The position numbers and the translations under genes are program-made. The notes under the pieces were generated by a model. That model did not search any database. It had not been told where the DNA came from and saw only the letters and a program-made list of their open reading frames with translations. From positions 153,814,645 to 153,878,644 of the forward strand of contig NC_037671.1 of the NCBI RefSeq assembly GCF_003255815.1: 64,000 nucleotides of DNA. Direction: 5' to 3'. Of this stretch, positions 24,690 to 35,949 are shown in pieces. Source of the DNA: Theropithecus gelada. Its lineage: Eukaryota; Chordata; Mammalia; Primates; Cercopithecidae. Within the stretch, counting starts at the first letter, position 1, and each line of letters starts with the position of its first letter.

Positions 24690-25050
24690 CAAACTGAGCT
24701 TCAATGGGATTACTAAATGAGTATGTGAGGACAGAGCAGAGAAAAAGGCCAAGGATTGAGCACTGTGGTGCTCTATTACGAGAAAGTTAGGAAGGATTAA
24801 AGGTAGCAGTGAAGGGGATTGAGAAGGGGTAGCTGAAGCAGTAGTAGGAAAACAAGAACAGTGTGTCCTGGAAGTCAATGGAGTAATCAGTTGTCTCAAA
24901 TGCTGCTAATGGATCAAATATGGTGAGGACTGAGAATTGGACACTTCAGTTAGTAATGTGAAGGACATTAGTGACTTTCCCAAGAGCAGTTTCAGTGGAA
25001 TGGAGGAAGACAAATGGAATAATAGGAGCCTTGTGGAGGAATAAACCAAA
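24690..25050 (-). mobile_element. L2 LINE fragment
   Basis: 'ggccaaggattgagcactgt', 'tcagttgtctcaaatgctgc', 'atggtgaggactgagaattg' and 'aagagcagtttcagtggaat' are L2 blocks in reverse orientation. They probably belong to the same insertion as the fragment at 23650. Confidence 0.65.
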
Positions 25051-25176
25051 ATGTACCTATTTACCATCCCCAGCCAGACTCAGAGCCTTTACTCTGTGCT
25101 AGAAACACAATGACCAGTTGTTGCATTGTTCCCATTCCTTGAGCTTTCTACAGCTCACCTCGCTTCTTCAAATGTA

Positions 25177-25531
25177 TACAGTCAGACCTCCGAATCTGTG
25201 GATTCCACATCCACGGATTCAACTGACTGCAGATGAAAAATATTAGAAAAAATACCTGCATCTGTACTGAACATGTGCAGATTTTTTCTTGTCATTATTC
25301 CCTAAATAATACAGTATAACAACTATTTACATAGCCTTTACATTGTGTTAGGTATTTAAAGTAATGTAGATGTGATTTAAATAATTTTGAAGTATGTGTG
25401 TAGGTTACACACACATACTATGCCATTTTATATCAAAGACTTGAGCATCCTCAGATTTTGATATCCACAGGAGGTCCTGGAACCAATCCCCACAAATCCC
25501 CTGAAACTGTAACTGATGAGGGGTGATGGTA
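25177..25531. mobile_element. Tigger-related DNA element (MER2-like)
   Basis: It starts TACAGTCAGACCTCCG and ends near 'gaggggtgatggta'. The interior holds 'aacaactatttacatagcct', 'gtgatttaaataattttgaa' and 'acttgagcatcctcagattt'. A second copy in the same orientation lies at 35613. The TA-starting terminal repeats and this text fit the TcMar-Tigger MER2/MER8 group; the exact subfamily is not settled. Confidence 0.75.
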
Positions 25532-27780
25532 CTTCTTTTTTTATACAGTCAAAAGAAAAGAGATTAGGCTTATTTTTGAAAGTTCCTTTTATAATCTTAT
25601 TATTTCTCCTGAAATAATGCCATATTGAGCATGACTGGATTTAAGAGGTTCCCAGATGTCTCAGCCACTCATTTACATACAAATTCTTTGTCCATATTCG
25701 TACATTCTTAATCTCAAACTACACGTATGGATTTACTGTTTTGTCTCCTGGGGTCAGCTTACTTTCAATTTGTTTTGCTTATTTCATTTGCACACTTGTA
25801 GAGATTGATAACACAAACATGTTTTAAGAGAGAGCATACAACACATCAAGTTGCCAACTTTATCCACTTCTGCTACTTATTTCAAAGTTTCTGATACTTA
25901 TTCATGACCTTTCAGTAGCCTTCATTCTCCCGTCTATCCATTCACTCAAGAAACTTGTATTGGTAGGGAAGGTATTAGAATTATGGCTCTTCCAGCTGTC
26001 CAAAACAAATGTAGCAACATAAACAGACAAGCATAATACTGGAAAATCATCTATATGAGAAATCTAATTATTTACAGCATAAATCATTTTTAAAATGTAT
26101 TCTAAATTAAAAATGCCAGAGAGGCACGGAGGTCTTACTAATCTGTAAAGGAAACATGATTTATATAGTATGCTTACACTAGTAAAAACAGGATTATTTG
26201 GGTGAACAGAGTATCATATTGATATAGCCATTTGGTTATAAAAAGAGATATTTCTGATGAGGTTTCCCCCATTTATTTGCCTTGGAAAATGAATTTCAAA
26301 GAAAAGTATAATTTTAAAATCTAAAAAACCAGTTGATACCCATAGTCTGATATTTTCAGTTGGAATGAATTCCTGTGACAGCATGAACATACACCCACCA
26401 CCAGGTCTGTAATAGAAACCACTTTGCAAGACATTAGAGGCTGCCACAGATTTCTCAGGTCCTCACAGCAAGACAGGGGTGGTCTTGGGGTTGGATACAT
26501 TTCATCTTCCTTGAAGACTGATACCACCCTCCGGCTGTCACCCTATAGGAAATCAGGAAGTATGCTAAGCTATCCAGTGGACTTGGAATTACACTGCATT
26601 GTGCTCGTGGAAATATCCTATCCAACATTATGATTTATTTTGAAGGAAAATGGAAAAAAAATTACACACAAAACGGTGGAAGGAAGCTGCACACAACATC
26701 GCCAAACAGCTGGCTTGTTTTATATCCCAGAAACAGCTTGGGACTAACTGTATTCACAAGATCTCTTGGCAGAGTAGCTTGATGAAAATACCAAAGCTGT
26801 GAGAAGTGTTCCTTTGCTGAATCCTTCATGTAGCTATCATACGGTTTATTAATTTAAATGAGAATATGTACACCTTTTTTTTTCCAAAAAAGTGCTTTGT
26901 ATATTTAAGTGAGAAACTTACTGATTCTTTATACGGCACAAACATGATTCACCACAGTATTCGCACCAAATAAACCCTAATAATGTTCAGAAACTATAAT
27001 CCTAGACATGTATTGATTTCCTTCTTTCTTTCAAGTAGTATTTTTGGGGGCAGTCAAGGGAGAATTTGATAGAAATGTAAGCTTGAGTTCAACGGCACTG
27101 GTGACTTTCTTGGGTGCCAAGGTTAATTTCAGAGAGAAATTAGTTTTAATGGCTTCATCCATACATTTATCCATTCTTTTAACATTTAACTCTTACTTCC
27201 TTAAGCGAAAAATATAACTCAATTCTAAACACATTTCTGGCTCACCTGCCAGATGCCAGAAATGTGTATCTTGAGGAATATACAAGATCTGCTTTACTCT
27301 TTTAGAATCCCTGCATTAGAGGGGATTCAGTATTTTCAGATTCAGTATTTTAGAAGACCTTGCATTCTATTCCTTACTAAGTATCCAAGGTAGATTCAAT
27401 TAGCTGGAACATATTCATATTTTTATCGTCAGGCATTTTGAGTCTATTCTTTGTGACACCAGAATTAGTTTCTCGTCTCAGAGTTTGCTATATTTCTCTG
27501 GTGACTCAAGTAGTTTATTGGCAGTCAGTTTGTAAAAGGCTCCCTGGGATTATCTAAATGCAGGATGTTAGCAATGGAAATACATATCATTGCCTCTCCT
27601 GTCAAAAAATGTAATTAACACACATGATATATCATCTTACAAAAGTGGATGAAAATTTCAGTGGGTGACCTTGAGTCACAGCTCCCCAGTGCACACAATG
27701 TCCTGTACCCAAGCATCTCCCAGACAGCACAGAACTCCCACTTCCTGCATCCCTGTACGTTTGGCGCTGTGTGTATGTTT

Positions 27781-27812
27781 GCGTGTGTGTGTGTGTGAGT
27801 GTGTGTGTGTAT
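27781..27812. repeat. (GT)n microsatellite
   Basis: Alternating GT with one 'gagt' interruption, about 32 bases. Confidence 0.9.
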
Positions 27813-27929
27813 TTTCAGTTCAAAATCTACCACTCAATTTCACTTTCTTTAACAATTTTGGTTTGATTCAACTTGTTACATAGGTAGTAATCCATTTACA
27901 AAAAAAAAAAAAAAGTGAAAATATGTGCT

Positions 27930-28620
27930 TCTTCCTATCTGTATATTGAGAGATTCCTCATTCTTTTTTATGGTTGCAAATAATTCATTATGCAGATATA
28001 CAATTTATTTAACCAGTCCCATATTGATGGATACTAGGTTATTTCCAGTCCTTTGATGTGACAAAAAAATTATAATCAAAAATGCTGAGGTAATAATATT
28101 GTTTTTGTCAGTTTGGGCAGCCATAAGAAAGTTCCATAGACTAGGTGGGCTGTAAACAAGAGAAATTCATTTCCCACAGTTCTGGAGACTGAAAGTCTGA
28201 GATCAGGGTGTCTGCATGGTTGCCCTCTCGTGAGAACTCTTTTCTGGCTTGCATACTGCTGACTTCTTGTAGCCTCACATGGTAGAAAGAGAGCTAGCTA
28301 GCTCTCTGACCTCCTTTTATTAGGTCACTAATCTCATTCATGAGGGCTCCACCTTCAGGATCTAATTATCTACCAAAGGCCTTGCCCCCAAATATCATCA
28401 CATTTGGGATTAGGGTTCCGACATATGAATTTTAGTGGGGGAATGCAAACATTCAGTCCATTAACCATATTCAGTTTACCTGCATTATAGTATCCATATC
28501 ATTTTATATCTGTAGAATAATTCCTAGAAGTGGAATTGCTAGGTCAAAATTACGGTGTGTTTCTAATTTTGATAGTTACTGCTCAATTTACTTTCTTGAG
28601 AATTTGTATCATTTTAACTT
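27930..28620 (-). mobile_element. Old L1 (L1ME/HAL1-like) split by MLT1
   Basis: 'aatttatttaaccagtccca', 'ttgatggatactaggttatt' and, after the MLT1, 'ttcctagaagtggaattgct' with 'aggtcaaaat' are L1-type antisense blocks. They are separated by the MLT1 LTR at 28098-28469. Confidence 0.6.
28098..28469 (-). mobile_element. MLT1-type MaLR LTR
   Basis: The reverse-complement MLT1 text is clear: 'gtttgggcagccataagaaa', 'tcccacagttctggagactg', 'ctaatctcattcatgagggc', 'accaaaggccttgccccc' and 'atatgaattttagtggggga', ending 'acattcagtccattaacca'. Its length of about 370 bp is normal for the family. It contains a perfect 20-bp palindrome at 28288-28307. Confidence 0.85.
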
Positions 28621-29807
28621 TATACCTGTAAATGTAAGAGACATGTATCTACTCTCTTAGTCGTACAATCAGAGAGTATTACAAATATTTGTGGAGTTTG
28701 CCAATCTGAAAAAATAGGAAGTTTATTAGTGTGTTTTTAACTAACATTTATCCTATTATGAGGGAGGATCTGTATCTTATAAACGTTTAACAGTAATTTT
28801 CATTTTCTTTTCTTTGAATAGGGCCCTCATATATTTGTGCATTTTGTTATGTTGTTGGTGTGTTTCTTTCTTTATTAACAAGAGTTCTTTAGGTAATAGG
28901 AACATACTTCCTTTATTTGTGCTAACAGTACTTTTTATTTTATCACACAGTTTATTCTTCATCAGAATTCTTTGCTCTTGGGACGTCTCTGTGAGAGCCT
29001 GCCAGCATTGTACACCTTTGGAGGGCAGTTTGTTGTCAATTTCTCAATTCTTCTTTCACATAGAAAATGATCTGACTGAATTGTATTTCTTTCGGTGTCA
29101 ACTGTGCTAAATTATTGCCCTAAAAAATTCACCGTTCCATTCAGGTTTAACATATTTTTTAGAGTGTGATTTTCATAGAGTACGTTACATTCTTGGTCAT
29201 TTTTTGTCTTCTTGACTTATCAATTACTAAAAAAAAACTACACATAACAATAACCTAAAACAACCTATTGAAATATCTCACTGTGAAGATAGATTTGTCT
29301 AGTTTTTCTTGTAATTTTTATTCTCCACATTTTAAGGCTACATAATGTGTGATGCTTTCAAGTATAGAATTATTTTAAGTTCCTAATGGGTTCCTTTTTT
29401 AATCTGATGTTTTATAACTTTTTCCCCAAGTTTTCTGGTTTCCCACCATACCCCAGATTCTTAAATAATTTAGGGCACAATAATTTTCAGAGAAAGAATG
29501 ATTAAGAATTCATGGATATCCTAAGAAGGTCAAGTTGGTGCAGTGCCTTGGAAGAAAGAAATAGAGGTAGCTGAAGTATATAGAGAAATGCCTATGATAT
29601 AAACAAATAAATTGCATGTACATGTATTAAGAAGACTATAACATATGCCAATTACTTCACTGGATGCCAGTGTATAGGCATGTACCTGAATCTGCCTAAC
29701 AGATTGGGAGAATGGGAAGTTACCTTTATTTTTCCAAGAAAAAGAAACAAAATCAATATTAAAATTTTGGAAAACATAATTGTTAAATTATTTTTCATAT
29801 TGTCTAG

Positions 29808-29987
29808 ATTCACATCTCTTTAATCAATGGGAGACCAAGTGCCGATGATCCTTCTCCAGAACTGCTGGAGTTTACCTCTGCTCGCTATATTCGCCTGAGA
29901 TTTCAGAGGATCCGCACACTGAATGCTGACTTGATGATGTTTGCTCACAAAGACCCAAGAGAAATTGACCCCATTGTCACCAGAAGA
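29808..29987 (+). CDS. LAMA2: LAMA2 exon 5: C-terminal part of LN domain
   Basis: The exon is 180 bp, both borders phase 0, coding 60 residues (human numbering about 214-273). It opens with IHISLINGRPSADD and closes with REIDPIVTRR. The acceptor is 'attgtctag' and the donor 'aga|gtaagt', a strong consensus. The segment carries the ARYIRLRFQRIRTLN strand typical of the end of the laminin N-terminal (LN, domain VI) jelly-roll fold, which mediates laminin self-assembly into a network. No stop or frameshift is seen. Because the length is a multiple of three, skipping this exon would keep the frame but remove 60 LN residues. The next exon lies 2,888 bp downstream. Confidence 0.96.
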
Positions 29988-32875
29988 GTAAGTTATGATG
30001 AATCGTATTAGAACCTACCAATGATATCCCAGTTATCTTTTTGTCTGTTAAATACTTTTAAAAAATTGTTAGTGATTTGTAGGAGTGGTTATTATCAAAT
30101 TTTTATTTTAGAATTTTAAATTATTTTTATTAATTATCATTATTTGAAATTTGGCAAACTTTCATTTGTTCATATTCAAGCTGTGCCATTTATTACACGT
30201 GTAACATTTATCAAACATTTTAGCCTTCTCAAACTTTAATTTCTTCTTTTGTAAAATGAGAATCACAATGTCTAGTTAATAATCTTATTTTTCAGAATAA
30301 AATTAGTCTTTGTACTTTAGGTGATCTGTACTATTATTATCATTGGCTTTGGCGAGTTACTACTGCAAGTGCAGGGGCTTTGAAACATGATTTTTGCTAT
30401 AACTGAGCCAGTATACACACATGCACACATACAGAGAGCAGTATGGCTGAAACCTTAATGTGCATGGAATTAGCCAGTGATCTTGTGGAAATATAGATTA
30501 TGATTCAGTAGGGCAGAGCAGAGACACTGCACTTCAAAAACTTTCCAGGTGATGCTGGTGTTGCTGGTTTGTAGGCCATCAAATAATTTGGTTTTATGCT
30601 TGATTCATGAATCACAATCCATAGTTTTAAAAATGCACTGTTGTAGGAGAAAACTGATTCTACATACTGTTTTATTTTCCTTTACAAATAAAATATTAAG
30701 TGAAAAAAGTTTAAAGCATCTTTTCAAAAGCTTTTTGAACACAAGAGCTAACAGACGTGCTGTCTTCCAGTGTTAAACAGGAATTTGTGGAATTACAAGA
30801 TAGATGACCAACTCAGATTGGTATGAGTGATAACCGTGCTTCCTCCTGTCTACCTTCTACCACATTCACTGGTTTATGGCACCTCCCACATATGCTGCTA
30901 CACAACCAAGACATTATTATCAGTGAAATCAATTCAGCCATAACTCCATAAAGCAAACTCCAGTGAATAGAGTATCTACTGTATGACTAGAGGCATAGCT
31001 AAGAAAGAGGATTATAGGGAGAAATTAATATTGTAGGACAAAGCACTTAATTCTAGAATGATCCTACTAAGGTAACACCACTATTATCAGTTGCAAAATT
31101 GCTGAATCACTAGGGTAAATAGTTACAGATCCTAAATACTCCTCACATGTTTTCTTTCCTCGTTACTTAACTTCCCACATTTAACCTCTCCATCATCACA
31201 AGGTAACTTTTAAGGCTTTAGTTAGTCCTATGCAACGTATGTCAGATGTTTTAGTGCCCTGTATTTTCCAAACTTGAAATAATTTCTCCTTGTATTATAT
31301 CTCAACATATTGTACATTGTCTCATGTAAAACTAATCATTATTTTATAGCAATGTTTAGATTTTTCACTCATTTAAGAAAACATTTTCAATTCTAATTTT
31401 GGTGTGACTTAAAAATATACACCGAGGAAGACTGAATAATATTGAAGTGAAATTTAATCTTTCTTGACAGTATATCTAGCAGAGAAAAAAAATCAATGAA
31501 AATAAATTAGTGTTCTTTCTATCATCTTTTGCAGGAGGCAGAGTGGGGGTTGGGGTACATATCTATTATTTGTAACTTTATCGTATATGAGCCTTTAAAA
31601 TAGTGCAGTATAAGTCAACATATAAATATGTTGTTTTGAAAGTACTGAAGTTCAATAAACACTACATCTAAATTTAAATATGTAAAAATAAGATAGCGAA
31701 TTTTAGCTCTTCTTCATGACTCAAAAGCAAAGCATTATACATTTATATTTGAAATAGATTTCGCAGTTTTAAAAGCATTTACAAATACTACTGTATCAGC
31801 ATTCTAAGCAAATATCTCTATTTGTATGTATATTATTAAGTGATGAGGTAAAATGAAAAAAAAATTTTTATACTATCCAAACTCCCTAGCCAGTTCCATT
31901 ACTTCAAGGTCTCGGTATATCAAATAAGATAACATAACAAATATATTTTCAAAAACACTATATGTATGTAACAAAAACAAATAAAAGGAAAAAGAAACAA
32001 AGAAGTAAATTGGAAAAAGGGGATTTTTCGTCAGGTAACTCAGATATGTGTCCACCTACATATTCTTGCTAAATCTGTGTTTTTCTTTTGTGTGTGAAAT
32101 TGGAATAATAGAACTATCGAACACTAAGATGGTTATTTGAATATGATAATGTAAAGTGCTCTGAAAATTATAAAATGTTATATACATATTAATTAAAATT
32201 TTAAAAATAGTCCAGCCTCCATAATTATCCTTAAAAAATAGCTGGATAGATTAAAATAATTAGTAAGATAGCTCTATATTAACTTCATATATAAAGGTAA
32301 TTGTATGGACTTTTAAACATAGTAATATAAAAATGCAAATGTTCTGCACAATAAACTTACAGTTAATGACTTTTTAATTTTCTTCTTAATAATTAAGGAC
32401 TATATTGTTATGAGCACAATTTCTCCCTAAATTTTGTTAGTCCTTTTCAAATCCATCAAGTAAAACAGTGTGCATATGATTTGTGAATACTGCCGTTCCT
32501 ATAATCACAATAAAAGAGGGTTTCTTGCAAGAAACTATGTAAAACAACTTTTAAGAAGAATAGTTGTCCTTAGCCCCAGATAAAAACTACTGTCAGCCAC
32601 AGGTACTCCAACATGGACTTGGTACTGACTGGGAGAAAGACATTTCTAAAATGCCTACCTAACTTAAATTAAAGGCCACTCTTCCTTTGGGCTAAGATTA
32701 CAATGCTAGAAGTTACTTTGTCGGTTTTGTGAGTCCTCACTTGTCCTTAAGAAACACAAATGTCCTTCAAACTAAGGATAAAAGCAGAAAATAAAGTTTT
32801 TACTGAATGTCCCCTTTTGTTATTTTCACCTTGCAATCATCTTAACAGGATTTCTCTCTGGATTGTTTTTTGCAG
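29988..32875 (+). other. LAMA2: LAMA2 intron 5
   Basis: This 2,888-bp intron runs from donor gtaagt to acceptor tgcag. It is AT-rich. A weak MIR-like stretch may lie near 30200-30310; otherwise I see no transposable element, structured RNA or credible reading frame, so it is the least repeat-filled long intron in the window. Confidence 0.9.
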
Positions 32876-32965
32876 TATTACTACTCGGTCAAGGATATTT
32901 CAGTTGGAGGGATGTGCATCTGCTATGGTCATGCCAGGGCTTGTCCACTTGATCCAGCGACAAAT
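32876..32965 (+). CDS. LAMA2: LAMA2 exon 6: end of LN domain, start of LE1
   Basis: The exon is 90 bp, phase 0 at both ends, coding 30 residues (about 274-303). YYYSVKDISVGGMC closes the LN domain. Cys287 and Cys289 (CIC) open the first laminin-type EGF-like repeat, followed by GHARAC, a conserved LE signature. The acceptor follows a pyrimidine-rich tract ending 'gttttttgcag' and the donor is 'aat|gtatgt'. The last residue, Asn303, forms an N-K-S glycosylation sequon with the first two residues of exon 7, so the sequon is created across the splice junction. If the following intron were retained, translation would stop after about 14 codons. Confidence 0.95.
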
Positions 32966-34910
32966 GTATGTATATTTATAGGATGCTTAGGCAAAATGAA
33001 GCCCTGAGCTGTAAAATGTTTCATGAGAGTCTTTGCTGACAGAGAACGCTGTAAATGGGTGTCAGGTCCCCACTTAGACAGTGTAACAGAAATCCATGCC
33101 AGGGTGAAATAAGAGCTGGCAGTTAGGATGATAGACTTTGAAATCAGCCATCACAGTATCAGAAAACAGATTAGTTTTTCTTTTTCTTTTTTTTTTTTTT
33201 TTTTCAAAAAGGCTCCAAACTGGTCTATCTATTTTGAAACCTCTCTAGCTATGACAGCCTGCCTCATGATGTAGCTTTAGCGAATGCCTGCCATCAATCA
33301 ACCTGACCATTTCTTTTAAAGTTTTTAATCAAAAAATTAATGCAAATGAATTAAAAAATGTGCAGGGAAGTAAATATATAAATGGCAATGGAACAGGAGG
33401 ATAAAGTAGGGCAGGGGCAATGAGGGGATGGAGGGGGTGGAGTGGATGAGAGAATCAAGAGAGCAGTAGTGGCAAGCCGGAAAATGCCAGAATGCTTTTG
33501 GATAGAGTTTTTTCATTAATGACAATGAATTAAGTGAACATAACCTAAAGGAGAAGATGAATAATGAGCATCTGTTTTTCCTGTCGTAGACAAACTGGTG
33601 AAATTCAAACTCATCTCCTGTATAGTATATGGAAAAATACATTGAATAGTAACATCAGTGAATGTAAATAGGCCACACATTTTTTTCTCAAATATTGTAA
33701 TGCAAATGACATTATACTCAAAATTAGTTTTCTGATTATTGGATTATAATGTTATCTCCTGGGAAGATTAAAGTACACTAGCATGTTTTTATGGGCAAAG
33801 CTGCAGTGCTGCTTTCTGCCTGGTATGGGTGCTTTTTTTTTTTTTTTTCTCCATTTTTTAAAATTTTACTTTAAATCCTGGGATACTCATGCACAACATG
33901 CAGGTTTGTTACATAGATAAATGTGTGTCATGTCATGGTCATTTGCTGCCCCTATCACCTGCCCCGTCACCTAGGCGTAATTTTCCACAGGCTTTACAGT
34001 CCCTTTGTCTCACTGGCTTTCTGCATTTTAAAAATCCATTTACTGTTATTTTATTTGTAAGAAGTGAAAAAAATGCATATGCCACCATGGGATACAATGC
34101 TGCCATAAAAAGGAATGAGACCATGTCCTTTGCAGGGACATGGATGAAGCTGGAAACCATCATCCTCAGGAAACTAACACAGGAACAGAAAACCAAACAC
34201 TGCATGTTCTCATTCATAAGTGAGAGCTAAACAATAAGAACACATGGACTCAAGGAGGGGAACAACACACACCAGGGCTTATCAGATGGAGGGAGACAAA
34301 AGGAGGGATAACATCAGGACAAATAGCTAATGCAGGCAGGGTGCTTTCTATCAGGTGTACTGATGAGCAGTGTTTCCAAGGCTTTGAAAGTCCACAAGAC
34401 AGCCTTGGAAGGCCAGTTCCATGTAGCAAATTGAGACTGTATTCAGAGCACACACAGACAGGAGATTTAGTCCTAGAGACATTAGATTTATGTTTTACCT
34501 GCATCCCCAGAGGCCTAGGAATCAACTCCCTCCTTTTTGCCATATCCAAAAATGTTAACAACATTTTGAGGGGAGCCTTAAAATAAGCACATCGACCCCC
34601 AAAAAACACATAGCTCCCAGGCATCAGAGAAGGAGAATTCAGTCTTCAAGACCACTCCCAGCTTGGCCTTCCTGCTTTCTTCTGAGCCTAAACCCAGTGA
34701 TTCCAGAACCAGCCTGGACTTCCTGAAGCTGATGTTGATCAAATACACCCACTTCAAGCCTGGCACCACTTTCTTCCTAGACTGTGTAGTTTTACATTTT
34801 AGTACATAGTCCAGATGTTTTCTCTTTTCTTCATAGTACCTTTAGAGAGAGGCTTCCTTTATGGTTCTAAATAAGGCTGAAATTTGTGCTTCCTCCCTCT
34901 TCTTGACTAG
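32966..34910 (+). other. LAMA2: LAMA2 intron 6
   Basis: This 1,945-bp intron runs from donor gtatgt to acceptor gactag. Its main content is the twin-primed L1 at 33836-34338. A T-rich run lies at 33181-33204. The purine-rich stretch around 33400-33480 and the segment 34350-34900 match nothing I recognise. Confidence 0.9.
33836..34338 (-). mobile_element. L1PA-type insertion with 5' inversion (twin priming)
   Basis: The left part (33836 to about 33985) is an antisense L1 3' end: a T run, then 'tcctgggatactcatgcaca', 'caggtttgttacatagataa' and 'cccgtcacctagg'. The right part (about 34070-34338) is sense L1 from just upstream: 'tgcagggacatggatgaagc', 'aaccaaacactgcatgttct' and 'aatagctaatgcaggcagg'. 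The two pieces abut in L1 coordinates. GGGTGCTTT flanks the whole at 33827-33835 and 34339-34347. About 90 bases at the joint (33985-34070) are unassigned. Confidence 0.85.
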
Positions 34911-35028
34911 AAATCTCGCTGTGAGTGTGAGCATAACACATGTGGCGATAGCTGTGATCAGTGCTGTCCAGGATTCCATCAGAAACCCTGGAGAGCTGGA
35001 ACTTTTCTAACTAAAACTGAATGTGAAG
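34911..35028 (+). CDS. LAMA2: LAMA2 exon 7: rest of LE1
   Basis: The exon is 118 bp, enters in phase 0 and leaves with one base of codon 343. It codes residues about 304-342: KSRCECEHNTCGDSCDQCC, PGF, then HQKPWRAGTFLTKTECE. The canonical LE cysteines here are Cys307, 309, 318, 321 and 341. Cys314 and Cys322 are an additional pair, a feature I recall from the first LE repeat of laminin alpha short arms. The PGF-HQKPW loop is also typical of LE modules. The acceptor is 'cttgactag' and the donor 'gaag|gtatgt'. Loss of this exon alone would shift the frame; exons 7 and 8 together (297 bp) are in frame. Confidence 0.95.
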
Positions 35029-35612
35029 GTATGTTCTTTAGAAGCCAACAAAATATGTCATACTTCCTTTCCAAGAAAAAAAGCCAATAATGAAAAATAG
35101 TGAAATGGCTGGTTATGCAAATGTGTCAACAAATACTCATTTATATTATCACTTCGAAGAGAACCCATATGTCTAGCTTTTCCTAAAGGGAAATATCTAA
35201 GAAATGTAGCAGATGACTTTATAGCCTAATAGTGACAACTGGTCTTATTAGGTGACAGGTATCATGGAGAAACCTGTGTTTCTGGAGATTTTCTCAACCC
35301 AAGAAAAGACCTAAAAATAGTCTTGGGCTGAACTGTAAACCTAAACTAGCATAAAGTCCAATTCAACTGAATTCAAATATTAATATTACAGTAAATCAGC
35401 CCTAACCACATTTTTTTCAGCTCACTAAGTATATATGGCCTTCAAAAACAGCTTGATAGACATTTTAAATTAATACCAACAGTATATATTCTCTGAATAA
35501 CAAATTAATTCAACTCACATTTATCATGTACAACATGTCAGACATGACAGGTCTTTAAAGCTATTGAATCATAACACACCTTAATCATAAAATGTTCCCC
35601 AACTATAAGATA

Positions 35613-35949
35613 TAAAGTCGGCCTTCCATATCCACGGTTTCCCCATCCATGGGTCTAACTAACTGCAGATCAAAAATGTTTGAAAAATAATTGCATCTGT
35701 ACTGAACTTGTAAAGACGTTTTTCTTGTTATTATTTCCTAAACAATATAATACAACAACTATTTATGTAGTATTTACATTTTGTTAGGTATTATAAGTAA
35801 TCTAGAGATGATTTAAAGTATACAGGAGAATGTGCATAGGCTGTATGCAAATACTATGCCACTTTATAACAGGGACTTGAGTATCCTTGAATCTTGGTGT
35901 TTGAGGGAGGTCCTGGAACCATTCCCATGGATATTGAGGGATGGTTTTA
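35613..35949. mobile_element. Tigger-related DNA element (MER2-like), second copy
   Basis: This copy has the same family and orientation as 25177. Shared text includes 'cagtcggccttccatatcc'-like opening sequence, 'aacaactatttatgtagtat', 'agtaatctagagatgattta', 'acttgagtatccttgaatct' and 'ggaggtcctggaaccattcc'. The terminal TA-CAG is damaged ('taaagtcggcc'). Confidence 0.75.

Larger units (their letters stand above)
1..29807 (+). other. LAMA2: LAMA2 intron 4 (3' part)
   Basis: At least 29.8 kb of non-coding, AT-rich intron ends at the exon 5 acceptor. Recognisable repeats are listed separately. Stretches in which I see no identifiable element beyond short A/T runs are 1-1590, 1840-3580, 3840-4920, 6040-8150, 9650-10470, 11290-11610, 11920-12765, 15430-18690, 18910-20390, 20730-23640, 25540-27920 and 28630-29800. 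At 4930-6050 the sequence around two Alus resembles an old antisense LINE tail. At 10480-10640 there is another LINE-like stretch, and at 9950-10440 a possible unclassified LTR. No open reading frame here has a convincing protein match. Confidence 0.9.

Noticed and set aside
33400..33480. Purine-rich G-rich stretch as a G-quadruplex
   Set aside because: The G runs are mostly two to three bases and irregular, so the motif is not convincing.
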